Assembly (NCBI GenBank): GCA_029856425.1
Contig: JAHQWZ010000032.1
Location: 1 to 12,012 of the forward strand
Reading direction: 5' to 3'
Length of the DNA: 12,012 bases
Source: Candidatus Thorarchaeota archaeon
GTDB lineage: Archaea; Asgardarchaeota; Thorarchaeia; Thorarchaeales; Thorarchaeaceae
Shown: piece after piece, positions 1-8,110 of the stretch
How positions within the stretch are numbered: position 1 is the first letter of the stretch
Layout: every line of letters begins with the position of its first letter
Program-made: the position numbers and the translations under genes
The notes under the pieces: model-generated
The model's input: only the letters and a program-made list of their open reading frames with translations
What the model was told of the DNA's origin: nothing
Database searches by the model: none

Positions 1-456
1 TCCCCTTAAAGGAGTCCTATCAGTTCCATCCGGCCAGTCATAGGACCGAATCTCTTGCACTGTCCTCATCTCACTCAGAGGGTGAATGACCGGGTCATAA
101 TAGAGAATATCTTCAAGGTCTTTCTCAGCACTACTGCCCCAGAACACGCCAAACTGGTCCCAGACTCCTTGAAATTTACCTTCGACTTCAGGAACATAAT
201 TCCCCGGCAGAAATGAAGACGGTGCTCGAAGCCACCGAATATCTATGTTGAACCGCTCAAGCACTGCTTCACAGGGATCCGCAATCTGCTGGAGGAAATC
301 ACTGAACCTAATGTTTTCGTCCTTGATATCGAGATAATCTAGAAGCCGCTTGTATGCCACAATGTGAATGCTTGATTGGTTGCCGCCAAAATCAAGCGGC
401 ACCATATCTGGTTCCTTATGATCTAATGCCAGCAACACACGCTCTCGTGAATTCAT
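1..456 (-). CDS. UroD-family methyltransferase-like protein, N-terminal part (runs off the left edge)
   Basis: Reading leftward from an ATG at 456 gives 152 codons with no stop before the window edge. The protein opens with MNSRERVLLALDHKEPDMVP and then LDFGG, the N-terminal signature of UroD-fold proteins (R-x-R-x-L-x-A-L...EPD-x-VP). Genuine haem-pathway HemE is less likely because this gene follows an MtaA-like gene and sits near a corrinoid protein, so a corrinoid-linked methyltransferase is the better guess. The ATG lies one base after the TGA of the upstream gene (458-460), so the two are almost certainly co-transcribed and probably translationally coupled; the SD ahead of it is weak. 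The metal-binding half lies outside the window, so it cannot be said whether the zinc ligands are present. Confidence 0.85.
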   Translation of the reverse strand, partial: MNSRERVLLALDHKEPDMVPLDFGGNQSSIHIVAYKRLLDYLDIKDENIRFSDFLQQIADPCEAVLERFNIDIRWLRAPSSFLPGNYVPEVEGKFQGVWDQFGVFWGSSAEKDLEDILYYDPVIHPLSEMRTVQEIRSYDWPDGTDRTPLRG

Positions 457-457
457 G

Positions 458-1498
458 TCAATATCCGCCAAGTTTTCTAACCAATAATTCTGCAACCTTA
501 AGATTTCGTGTTGCGAGGTTCAAGGGTTCCCAGGGCCATTCACAACCAGCTGAGAACATGTACCTACCACCTGGTTTTCCTGCTTGGATTGTTTCAGTTA
601 TTTCCTTTTTGACATGAGTTGCAGTAAACAGCTCATTACCAAGTATCGATGTGTTTGTGTTACCCCGTAGGCATACTCTCGATCCAATCTTCTCCTTTGC
701 TGTGGTCATGTTCACTTGGTAGTCTATATCCAGGATTGAAGTTCCCGAGCTCACAACAAGTTCCAACATATCCCGGCCCTCCTTGTCAACTACAGAGCTA
801 TCTCCACAGACATGGTAGAGCACAGGTACGTGTTTTCTAATCTCTTTGAAGAGTTTCTGGGTGGATTCAAGGCAGGCCTCCTCATAGCGCTTGGGGCCTA
901 TCTGGGAAACAGCTGAATCACCAGCTCCGATGATGTCTGCTCCTGCTTCAATTTGCATCATGGCGAACTCGAGCTGAACTGAAAACACTCGTGCTATGAG
1001 TCCTTGAACTAGTTCACTCCAATCAGGTCTCCGTGCTAGTTTCAGTACATTCATCAGACCAAAAAGGCAGCAAATCTCTGCGAATGGAGCCTCTATCCAG
1101 CCAATGATGCACTGATTGTTGCTAATCTCCCTTAGTTTCCGAACTGCCTCGACCCTGTCTTGGACACGGCAAGCACTATTTAGATCCGGCTCTTCAACAC
1201 CATCAAAATCCTCGATATTTAGATGTGTTTCAGCCACTGGAGTATGACCAGAGAAGTCAATCTTCACACCCCAAGCACTTGCCTCTCTATAGGCATCAGT
1301 CGAAACGTTCACATGGTCAATACTATAGGTCTTGGCACACTTCACTTGGGCATCAGCAAGTACCCGTGCATCCTTGCAGTAGGCATTACTATAGCCTAAC
1401 CCATCAATTGCTGCAGCGAGATGCATGATGAATGGATTGAATGGAACCCTCTCTGCTTTGCCTTCAATCGCAGCAAGAGTCACGTCGCGAGGCTTCAT
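458..1498 (-). CDS. MtaA-like (UroD-fold) methylcobamide methyltransferase with complete zinc site
   Basis: A 346-residue protein of normal length for the MtaA/MtbA/CmuA-type branch of the UroD superfamily. These soluble enzymes move a methyl group between a corrinoid protein and a thiol or pterin acceptor, such as coenzyme M or a tetrahydropterin. The zinc site of the branch is visible: His229-x-Cys231 in YHVCGD, and Cys319 in SAGCEWPWEP near the C-terminus. The N-terminus carries the usual RVPF segment at 17-20. The start is ATG 1498 with GAGGAGAAG about 10 bases upstream. The gene begins 18 bases after the GH94-like gene and ends one base before the next UroD-family gene, so it is the middle of a leftward operon. 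The acceptor cannot be read from sequence; coenzyme M is not assured without methanogenesis genes. Confidence 0.87.
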   Translation of the reverse strand: MKPRDVTLAAIEGKAERVPFNPFIMHLAAAIDGLGYSNAYCKDARVLADAQVKCAKTYSIDHVNVSTDAYREASAWGVKIDFSGHTPVAETHLNIEDFDGVEEPDLNSACRVQDRVEAVRKLREISNNQCIIGWIEAPFAEICCLFGLMNVLKLARRPDWSELVQGLIARVFSVQLEFAMMQIEAGADIIGAGDSAVSQIGPKRYEEACLESTQKLFKEIRKHVPVLYHVCGDSSVVDKEGRDMLELVVSSGTSILDIDYQVNMTTAKEKIGSRVCLRGNTNTSILGNELFTATHVKKEITETIQAGKPGGRYMFSAGCEWPWEPLNLATRNLKVAELLVRKLGGY

Positions 1499-1516
1499 CC
1501 AGTGTCTTCTCCTCTT

Positions 1517-4246
1517 CTAAAATCTAAGAATCCACCTCAATGGGGCATCTGGTGTGCTTTTGCCATCCCATACTATTCTGCCACCCTCCAGAGCAATGTC
1601 GACCTGTTTGTCATTGACAAGAAGAGCAGTTATCCTCTTCATTTCCTTATTATCAAGTTTCAGAGTCATTCTCCATGTTCCCGGAGATTTGGGTGAGTAT
1701 CTTCCAGAGTATCCTTCTTTTGATTTCTCCAGCTCAATAAGAGGTGTAGAGAATTTGTACATCTCTTTTGGCAATGTTGGAAATAGGTTCACTCCATGAC
1801 TGTTGAACTCGATGCCAATGAGCTTGGCGATACTGTAAAGCGGCCAAGCGTGTGGGTGCATATTCATTACGGGAAAGTCTGTCCAACCTACACCCATGAA
1901 TCCCTCAGCTTCCTCTTCTTCAAGCGCATCTCTTACTCCTCCCCTTGCTTCTACCGCGATTGTCTGGCCAGGTCGTTCTGAGAACTCGGAGTTATACACA
2001 TCAGGGCCACTCCAAATACCATACCATACATCAGGGTATTCTTCTGCATGCTTAGCCAAAGAGTTTCTCTTCCACTCGTCCCAAGCCAGATTTCCATCTA
2101 TTAGTGCAAGTGCCCATACTAGGGTGCCATTTATAGAGGGCCAGACGCCGGCATTTGTGCCAATGCCTGGATCTCCTGTCATCTTTTCCAAAGGCTCAGA
2201 GAGAATTACTGCCCCATGTTTAGAGAATCTTCTGGCAAGGTTATTAATGGATTTCAAAAGAGCATCAGCTTGATCCTTGCTAACGGCATCTCCAATGATA
2301 GACCAAGGCTGAGGTTCAAGCCACATCACATCGGTACCAATCCATCCCAGGTCCTCGTTAAGCCATGCGCGTTTGAACCATTCTCCATTCCATTGCTTAT
2401 TCACAGCTTCTCGTTGCATTTTAGCAAATTCAAGGGCCTCCTCCGCAAGGTCCATTTCTCCCATGTAGGTGAGCAATTGGGAATATAGATTCAACACATA
2501 GCTAGCCATAGCTGCATTCAGCATGCTTTCTCCCACTTCTGTGACTTCATCACGCTGTTCCATTGGAACATATCCATGTACAACCATGTCATTCCAGTCG
2601 CCGTAAGAGAGTCTTGCCAATCCATGTTCACCAATGGAATTTGTATCCACTAGATACCTGTAGCAAAGTGTAAGTACATCTCTCACTCTGGTGTGTTTCT
2701 TATTTTTTCCATAAATTGGATACATGGTGATAATCTCATCTAGGAAGTTGAGATCCCGGTTACTCAGAATGTACTCACTAGCCAACCAGAGGAGCCAAAG
2801 TTGTTGGTCACTTGGACGCCAAGGGGATGGCATATACATCCCATATCCTACAATGCCGTATGGAATGCCTCCCACTGGGGTCACAGTCTTGAGTGTGTAT
2901 CTGATGATATTCTTGACAATTTCTGGTTGAGAAAACACAAAGGGCAGTGCATGCTGAAGAGGGTCTCGAGCAGCAGCTTGGATTCCAATGATGTACTGAT
3001 ACATATGACCCTGAGAGAGTATGTGTTCATTGAAGAAGCTGTCAAAAGTGAGATTACTCCTAAGATAGTAATTATGCCAGCTCAATTCCCTATCCACCCA
3101 TTCCTCATCTGTGACGAGCTGAATCCTGCTTTCCTTCCATTGCTCACATGTCTTGGCTAACAGATTTGTGAAGTCACTCTCAACCTCGGCAATTAGCGTT
3201 TCAAGATTCATGCCCTCAGGAACATAGCCATAAGCAAAGGAAAGAGTCTTTTCCTCTCCTGGCTCAAGATGGAGTTTCCGTTCAATCAGAAGTCCTTTTT
3301 CAGAATCTTTGGCCGAGGGCTTCATTGACAAAGGCTCATGTATTCCCTCTGGAGCGCCAGCACCTCCCACTCCGAAGAATTTCGTGACATCAATACCAAA
3401 GCCATCTGCCGGCCCATCCAATGAAATCAAGAATGTTGCTGGTGGGGACTCATCCTCCAGAACAGTTTCTTTGATTGGTGGATTAACAGCACCCCCTGTA
3501 AGATGTTTCCCTTTGGTGGCCAAGTACGCGTTTAGAGCCTTCCATGCAATCTTGTCACCCATAGTGTTGCCCTTGAAACGCTTTGAGTCCAGCAAACCCC
3601 TGTTATTGGAGATGACATCGGTTCTCCGATTAAACCTACGACTAAATCCTCTGCGAATTTCAGAAGTGGGCTTTTTCTGAGCTATTGATAGCATGAATGA
3701 TTTGAATGAGAATTGGTAGGGTTGACTGGCCCAGTACTCGACCCACCTGAAGTCGTAGGCTTGGTTGCGATCGTTCTTTATTGTGACCTGCGAAATTACA
3801 AATGGATAATCACCAAAGGGCGCAAAGATGAATTGGTCTACAACCAGTGCGTCCTCTTTCACAGTTTTTCTAAAGTAACCCATGCCAAAAACGCGATCAA
3901 ACTCCTTTGCTTCTCCAGTGAAATATGTACTAAGGACAGATTCGCCATCGGTAAGATACCCAATACCGCCTCCAAATTGAAACCTTGAAGGGTCATAATC
4001 GTTGAGGAATTTGGGACTGCCTTCATCCTGCCTTACTTGGACATGGCCATAATTTGAAACAACTGCAACAAGTCTATCATTTCCAACTTGATGAAGATGG
4101 TCCGTGTTTTGCCGCCATACCTCAGTCATTGGCGACACAGCTTTGGGGTCTTTAGTCTGATCACATGTGTAGCGATAGGCTGGAAGACCAAACTCGTCTT
4201 CAAACCATTCACCAAAGTGACCTGAGCCAAACGACTTGTCCGACAT
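1517..4246 (-). CDS. GH94-like glycoside phosphorylase/hydrolase (cellobiose phosphorylase type, COG3459-like)
   Basis: A protein of 909 residues from the preferred ATG at 4246, which has AGGAAGGAG just upstream; a TTG at 4279 would add 11 residues but lacks an SD. An N-terminal beta-sandwich region (about 1-370) precedes an (alpha/alpha)6 barrel. The barrel holds GDWND at 549-553, the segment with the catalytic acid of GH94 enzymes, PWRPSDQQLW at 475-484 (the family's substrate-site helix), and NAGVWPS at 698-704. GH94 enzymes split beta-glucosides with phosphate to give a sugar 1-phosphate. A His I would expect near residue 704 to help bind phosphate appears to be Ser, so a hydrolase or another reaction is possible. 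There is no signal peptide, so it acts in the cytoplasm. It is the first gene of a leftward operon with methyltransferases, and a GPH sugar transporter lies nearby, which suggests a glycosidic substrate. Confidence 0.8.
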   Translation of the reverse strand: MSDKSFGSGHFGEWFEDEFGLPAYRYTCDQTKDPKAVSPMTEVWRQNTDHLHQVGNDRLVAVVSNYGHVQVRQDEGSPKFLNDYDPSRFQFGGGIGYLTDGESVLSTYFTGEAKEFDRVFGMGYFRKTVKEDALVVDQFIFAPFGDYPFVISQVTIKNDRNQAYDFRWVEYWASQPYQFSFKSFMLSIAQKKPTSEIRRGFSRRFNRRTDVISNNRGLLDSKRFKGNTMGDKIAWKALNAYLATKGKHLTGGAVNPPIKETVLEDESPPATFLISLDGPADGFGIDVTKFFGVGGAGAPEGIHEPLSMKPSAKDSEKGLLIERKLHLEPGEEKTLSFAYGYVPEGMNLETLIAEVESDFTNLLAKTCEQWKESRIQLVTDEEWVDRELSWHNYYLRSNLTFDSFFNEHILSQGHMYQYIIGIQAAARDPLQHALPFVFSQPEIVKNIIRYTLKTVTPVGGIPYGIVGYGMYMPSPWRPSDQQLWLLWLASEYILSNRDLNFLDEIITMYPIYGKNKKHTRVRDVLTLCYRYLVDTNSIGEHGLARLSYGDWNDMVVHGYVPMEQRDEVTEVGESMLNAAMASYVLNLYSQLLTYMGEMDLAEEALEFAKMQREAVNKQWNGEWFKRAWLNEDLGWIGTDVMWLEPQPWSIIGDAVSKDQADALLKSINNLARRFSKHGAVILSEPLEKMTGDPGIGTNAGVWPSINGTLVWALALIDGNLAWDEWKRNSLAKHAEEYPDVWYGIWSGPDVYNSEFSERPGQTIAVEARGGVRDALEEEEAEGFMGVGWTDFPVMNMHPHAWPLYSIAKLIGIEFNSHGVNLFPTLPKEMYKFSTPLIELEKSKEGYSGRYSPKSPGTWRMTLKLDNKEMKRITALLVNDKQVDIALEGGRIVWDGKSTPDAPLRWILRF

Positions 4247-4387
4247 ATCTCTCCTTCCTAGGTCCAAGGGAACTTTCAATGATTCATTAATTTCTTACTG
4301 CAATCCCCCTGAAAGAATATTACACAGTTTAACCATTGCATTAAGTGAATCGAAGAGTAATGGAACGCCCATGAGCGGTGACAAACT
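4247..4387. promoter_or_regulatory. Divergent promoter region of the corrinoid/GH94 operons
   Basis: These 141 bases separate the leftward GH94-like operon from the rightward corrinoid operon and must hold promoters for both. Visible elements: GATTCATTAA at 4281-4290 and its near inverse TTAAGTGAATC at 4341-4351 (one extra base); an 11-base near-palindrome AATGATTCATT at 4278-4288; and AT-rich TATA candidates (AGAATATTAC at 4314-4323 rightward, AGAAATTAATG read leftward from about 4296). SD sequences sit at both edges: AGGAAGGAG at 4251-4259 leftward and GGTGA at 4377-4381 rightward. Exact promoters cannot be fixed by eye. The shared spacer suggests joint regulation of the two operons. Confidence 0.45.
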
Positions 4388-5017
4388 ATGAGCCTTAGCG
4401 ACATAACAAGAATGACAATCGAGCTTGATATTGATAATATTGCAGCAGCTGTTAGTTCGCAGATTGAACGTGGCGCTGATGCTCAGGACATCTTGAAAGC
4501 TCTCACGGATGGCATGAATGAGGTTGGTCGTCTCTATGAAGCACATGAGTATTTCCTTGCTGAACTAGTCTTGGCGGGGGAAACCATGAAGGAGGCTTTC
4601 GAAGTCCTAAAGCCCCATCTCTCATCGGCAGAGGCTAGTCAGAAGAACCAAGTGATTGCAGCCACTGTGAGAGGTGATAACCATGACATTGGCAAAAATA
4701 TCTTGATCACTATGTTGATTTCTGGCGGGTTTGATGTCATTGATCTTGGCATGGACTGCCCTAAGGAGAAGATAGTTGAAACCGTGAAGGAGTCTGGTGC
4801 CAAGGTTGTCGCATTGAGTTGTCTCCTCACGATGACAATCAACGAGATATCTGAGGTCGACAGAGCTCTTAGAGAAGCGAGTCTTCGCGATGAAGTGAAG
4901 CTGATTGTTGGTGGTGCACCGCTTAGTATGGACCTTGCCAAGAAATTGGGGGCTGACGACTTTGGGGCAGACGCTATAGATGGTGTGCGACGAATTAGAG
5001 CCCTTTTGGAGGGATAA
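4388..5017 (+). CDS. Corrinoid (B12-binding) methyltransferase carrier protein, MtaC/MtbC-like
   Basis: A 209-residue protein, the usual size of two-domain corrinoid carriers. Residues about 12-85 form the helical cap domain typical of methionine-synthase-type B12 proteins. Residues 87-209 form the Rossmann-like B12 domain with base-off/His-on motif D97-x-H99-x-x-G102 in RGDNHDIGKN, the S144-x-L motif (ALSCLLTMT), and VGGAPLS at 174-180. His99 should be the lower cobalt ligand. The cobalt would accept a methyl group from a substrate methyltransferase and pass it to an acceptor methyltransferase. The ATG at 4388 has GGTGA seven to eight bases upstream; an ATG eight codons in is a less likely alternative. 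It leads a rightward two-gene operon with a UroD-family protein five bases downstream. No reductive activator (RamA-like) is visible in the window. Confidence 0.92.
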   Translation: MSLSDITRMTIELDIDNIAAAVSSQIERGADAQDILKALTDGMNEVGRLYEAHEYFLAELVLAGETMKEAFEVLKPHLSSAEASQKNQVIAATVRGDNHDIGKNILITMLISGGFDVIDLGMDCPKEKIVETVKESGAKVVALSCLLTMTINEISEVDRALREASLRDEVKLIVGGAPLSMDLAKKLGADDFGADAIDGVRRIRALLEG

Positions 5018-5022
5018 CACTA

Positions 5023-6189
5023 TTGGACGCACCAACACGAGTTTTGATGGCACTCAATCATGAGGAACCTGATAGAGTTCCAGCTTTTGAGAGTGCCTTC
5101 ACAAACAACACAATCATGAAGTCCTATGGGATCGAACCAGGCGCTGGAATCAAGGATGGTTATGAATCTATAAAGCGATTACCGGGCAAGGATCGCCTAG
5201 CAAACATGGCATTTTCCAACCAAAAGTGGCTTGCCAAGAGTCTGGTCGATGGCTATGAGCTCCTACGACGTGTAAAGATTGACATCGGGCTAAGCTATGT
5301 AACACACACGTATAGGAAAGGCATCGAAGGTGGATACATAGACGAGTTTGGAAGAATCATGAATGTGGACTATTACGAGGATGGAACTCTGATTCTAGGT
5401 TATCGTGGGGGTTACTTCAAGAGCTTTGAAGACTATGAGAAATGGAAACAGCCAAGCCCCCATGAGAAAAGGCGACTTGCAGCCTTCTTAGCTGGCAAAC
5501 AGGTCCAAGAACAGATGAACAATGAAATCCTATCTGTTCCTGCTATTGGTGGAATGATGGAGCCAGCCTGGGAACCCTTTGGAATTGAGATATTCTCACG
5601 GATCCTAGCCAAACCCAAACAGGCAAAGAAGATCTTTGATGACAGAGGGAATCTAGCACTCGAATTGGTGAAAATCCTTGGAGAGAATGGTGCTGAGCTT
5701 GTTCTAATCTGGGATGACTATGGTTTCAAAAATGGGTTGTTCATGAGCCCAAGGAACTTCAAAACATATGTTCTTCCTTGGCTCAAGCGAATATGTGATG
5801 CTGCACATAAACGAAACTGCAAGATTCTATTGCACTCGGATGGGGATTTGACTATGATATTCGATGATATCGTAAATTGTGGTATTGATGCAATTCATCC
5901 AATTGAACCCACTACAGCGAATCCTGATTACGACATCTTCAGTCTTGCAGAGAAATATGGTGATAGGCTTACTTTTGTAGGAAACATCAGTCCGGTCTTG
6001 CTAGCCACAGGTGAAATTTCCGAAATCAGGGAATATAGCAAGAAATTGATTCGTGAAATTGCGCCTGGAGGAGGATATTTCTTCAGCAGTGGGCATAGCA
6101 TAGTACCCTCTGTGACGCTAGATAGATGGGAAGCAGTCATGGATGTACGAGAGAAGTATGGTAGCTATCCTATCAACGTCCCCAGCTGA
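5023..6189 (+). CDS. UroD-family methyltransferase-like protein with variant metal site (HSD type)
   Basis: A 388-residue UroD-fold protein with the N-terminal signature RVLMALNHEEPDRVP. The start is TTG at 5023, with GGAGGG at 5008-5013 inside the end of the corrinoid gene and only five bases between the genes, so the pair is translationally coupled. Where MtaA has His-x-Cys, this protein has H271-S-D273 (LLHSDGD), and the C-terminal Cys region reads SSGHSIVPSV with His358. A Cys-ligated zinc site is therefore absent; a His/Asp/His metal site is possible. Coupling to the corrinoid gene suggests that it is the substrate-side methyltransferase that loads the corrinoid, with the 458-1498 enzyme unloading it. 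This division of labour is an inference. Haem-pathway HemE is unlikely given the context. Confidence 0.85.
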   Translation: MDAPTRVLMALNHEEPDRVPAFESAFTNNTIMKSYGIEPGAGIKDGYESIKRLPGKDRLANMAFSNQKWLAKSLVDGYELLRRVKIDIGLSYVTHTYRKGIEGGYIDEFGRIMNVDYYEDGTLILGYRGGYFKSFEDYEKWKQPSPHEKRRLAAFLAGKQVQEQMNNEILSVPAIGGMMEPAWEPFGIEIFSRILAKPKQAKKIFDDRGNLALELVKILGENGAELVLIWDDYGFKNGLFMSPRNFKTYVLPWLKRICDAAHKRNCKILLHSDGDLTMIFDDIVNCGIDAIHPIEPTTANPDYDIFSLAEKYGDRLTFVGNISPVLLATGEISEIREYSKKLIREIAPGGGYFFSSGHSIVPSVTLDRWEAVMDVREKYGSYPINVPS

Positions 6190-6196
6190 TTGTATG

Positions 6197-7615
6197 CTAG
6201 ATATCCATCTCTTCAGATTCTAGAGCTGAACCCCCTGAACTTAGATAAGCCGCCCTCTTCTCCTCATGCAGCTTCTCTAATTTCTCCTGCATTTCTGCCA
6301 GTGCCTCATCATGCAGTGGATAGAAATAGATGAAGATTAAACTTATAGCTGCTACTACCGCTGGCACGAGTAACCAGAGGATCTTTATTCCAAGCAGAGC
6401 GGATGCAGGCTGAGCTGCAAGGTCACCACCTTGAACGTATCCAAAAGCTGCAAGTATAAAGGTGGCTACGATGGGACCAAGGCTGGTCCCCGGACGAGTC
6501 AGCAAGGCCATTACTCCAATGAACATTCCCTCTCTTCGTGAGCCATGAAGCACCTCATCCTCATCTATTGCAAGGTATTGCATCGGAATGTGGAATATGC
6601 CATAGCCGGATGCAAGGGTGACCAGAACGAGACCATACCAGATAGTCCATTCGAGTGCTGGCATAAGGATGAGGAATAAAAGGACTAACGATCCAATCAC
6701 TCTAATTATTCCGAACCTAAGCATGATTCTCCTCATCCCCCATTTTGGCTGAAGTCTTATTGCTATGATATTTCCGACATAACCAATAATGAAGTAGATG
6801 ACAAAGAATAGGAGAATGATATCTAGTCCTGGTGTTATACTCTCCAAGAGAAGCAAGTATACAAAGAAATAACTCAAGCCCAAGCTACCGAGCATGTTCT
6901 GGCAAAGATAGAACCCTGCATAGACAAGAAATGCTCTTGATCGAAATGTGGCAATGATTGACTCTTTGAGAGTGAAGATCTTGTCACTCTGGAACTCAGG
7001 ACGTTCCTCACACATAGAGGCAGTAAGCAAGATAAATACAGTTGATATAGCAGCCAAGACGAACATTATCACTCGAAACTGGTCAGAATTCGGCGGAATA
7101 CTCGCGATTATTATGAACACAGGCAAAGTCACAACCGTCCCCAATACCGTAGCAAAGAACTGGGCTTTGTTGCGTTCATCGATATCCGTGCTCATTTCGG
7201 GAAGCAAAGCAAGCCAAAGAAGTATGACCAAGGTGTACATTGTGTCAAAAAGACAGATTGTCACTACATAGTGAATGAAGATGATAATCTGATTTGTAAG
7301 ACTCCATGGGAACCACACAAGTAGGAATGTGAGTGCCCAGATAGGGCCACCATATTTGATGTAAATGAGGCGCCTACTTCCCCATCTTTCGCGGTCTGTT
7401 CTGTCTGATAACTGCCCAGAAAGAGGGTCGTTTAATGAATTGATAGTCATGTAGATGATTTGTCCAATGATGAAGTATGAAGGGAGAAGCGCAAGATCAT
7501 CAAAGAAAAACTCAATGTACTTGAAGCTAAACACAAATCCCAAGAGCCCTGTAGGGATTGCGCCAAACGCATAACCCCAGAGGTTCTTCCGACTGAGCTT
7601 CTCCGAGCTTCTCAT
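6197..7615 (-). CDS. GPH-family (glycoside-pentoside-hexuronide) cation symporter, MFS superfamily
   Basis: A polytopic membrane protein of 472 residues from ATG 7615 (AAGGAG nine bases upstream); a GTG two codons earlier is also possible but sits only about three bases from the SD. About 11-12 hydrophobic segments are spread over its length, with a charged cytoplasmic tail after about residue 430. The family signature after the second membrane segment is clear: NDPLSGQLSDRTDRERWGSRR at about 62-82, matching the GPH pattern DPLxGxxSDRT...RWGRRR. GPH carriers such as MelB and XylP import mono- and oligosaccharides or glycosides with H+ or Na+. It converges on the corrinoid/UroD operon with seven bases between stops and has its own upstream spacer. 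Its closeness to a GH94-like enzyme supports a glycoside substrate, though the substrate cannot be named. Confidence 0.87.
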   Translation of the reverse strand: MRSSEKLSRKNLWGYAFGAIPTGLLGFVFSFKYIEFFFDDLALLPSYFIIGQIIYMTINSLNDPLSGQLSDRTDRERWGSRRLIYIKYGGPIWALTFLLVWFPWSLTNQIIIFIHYVVTICLFDTMYTLVILLWLALLPEMSTDIDERNKAQFFATVLGTVVTLPVFIIIASIPPNSDQFRVIMFVLAAISTVFILLTASMCEERPEFQSDKIFTLKESIIATFRSRAFLVYAGFYLCQNMLGSLGLSYFFVYLLLLESITPGLDIILLFFVIYFIIGYVGNIIAIRLQPKWGMRRIMLRFGIIRVIGSLVLLFLILMPALEWTIWYGLVLVTLASGYGIFHIPMQYLAIDEDEVLHGSRREGMFIGVMALLTRPGTSLGPIVATFILAAFGYVQGGDLAAQPASALLGIKILWLLVPAVVAAISLIFIYFYPLHDEALAEMQEKLEKLHEEKRAAYLSSGGSALESEEMDI

Positions 7616-7649
7616 ATTCACAATCTCCTTCTTTGGTTGACATCAGCCC

Positions 7650-7658
7650 ATTATTATC
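7650..7658 (-). promoter_or_regulatory. Possible TATA box for the GPH transporter gene
   Basis: Read leftward, GATAATAAT lies about 35-40 bases ahead of the transporter start, inside the 92-base spacer after the DUF3795 gene. An archaeal start of transcription about 25 bases downstream would leave a short leader that still includes the AAGGAG SD. This rests on position and AT content only. Confidence 0.3.
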
Positions 7659-7707
7659 TGTTCTTGAATTCGAGCGGGTCTTTGCTCATAGTAAGCAGAA
7701 CGTAGGT

Positions 7708-8094
7708 TCAGAGCCCGTGAACTCTCTTGACCAATTGAATCGTCTTCTCTTCACCATGCTTAGCCCAATACGCAAGCACGCCCGTTCGCATGACCGCGTT
7801 CCGTTGGCCCTTGGGATTGGATGGGTCGAAGTGTCCAACTTGAATATCACAAGGAAACTCACTGCAGAAACCACATTGGCGCACACCTCTATCGTTAACA
7901 CATTCAAACAACTTGCAGCTCCCCCACCAGGGACTCCCCTTGGTGTCTAGGCATCCTGAACAGCGCTGATCACTTTTTCCTTGATAGCTAGGACAGATGT
8001 CGCAGACATGGCCACATGGATTCAGCCTCAAATCTACATCCCTACTTCGGAAATGTCCTTTGTAGCAACTTAAGGATGATGTATCAGATAGCAT
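7708..8094 (-). CDS. DUF3795 cysteine-rich protein
   Basis: A 128-residue protein with the DUF3795 cysteine pattern: NPCGHVCDICPSY (Cys27, 31, 34), RCSGC (Cys45, 48), Cys60 and Cys65, then CGFCSEFPC (Cys74, 77, 82). The family is common in anaerobic archaea and bacteria and probably binds zinc or an iron-sulfur cluster; no reaction is established for it that I know of. The C-terminal 40 residues (RNAVMRTGVLAYWAKHGEE) match the helical tail of the family. The start is uncertain: ATG 8094 has GGAGG directly touching it, which is too close for a normal SD. A TTG at 8031, six codons before the first conserved Cys and with AGGGA seven bases upstream, would give 107 residues, closer to the family norm. 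Confidence 0.82.
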   Translation of the reverse strand: MLSDTSSLSCYKGHFRSRDVDLRLNPCGHVCDICPSYQGKSDQRCSGCLDTKGSPWWGSCKLFECVNDRGVRQCGFCSEFPCDIQVGHFDPSNPKGQRNAVMRTGVLAYWAKHGEEKTIQLVKRVHGL

Positions 8095-8110
8095 CCTCCA
8101 TTAAGAGCGA

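Noticed and set aside
4371..4391. A six-codon ORF (MSGDKL) whose TGA overlaps the ATG of the corrinoid gene, like a leader peptide
   Set aside because: It has no good SD of its own, and its GGTGA is better explained as the SD of the corrinoid gene; overlap by chance is likely.
4295..4546. A leftward 83-residue ORF overlapping the divergent promoter and the corrinoid gene
   Set aside because: It lies antisense to a clear B12-binding protein and has no recognisable domain.
1..6189. Haem biosynthesis (HemE) as the role of the UroD-family genes
   Set aside because: Three divergent copies, a corrinoid carrier, a sugar transporter and an MtaA-type zinc site point to methyl transfer, and no other haem genes are present.
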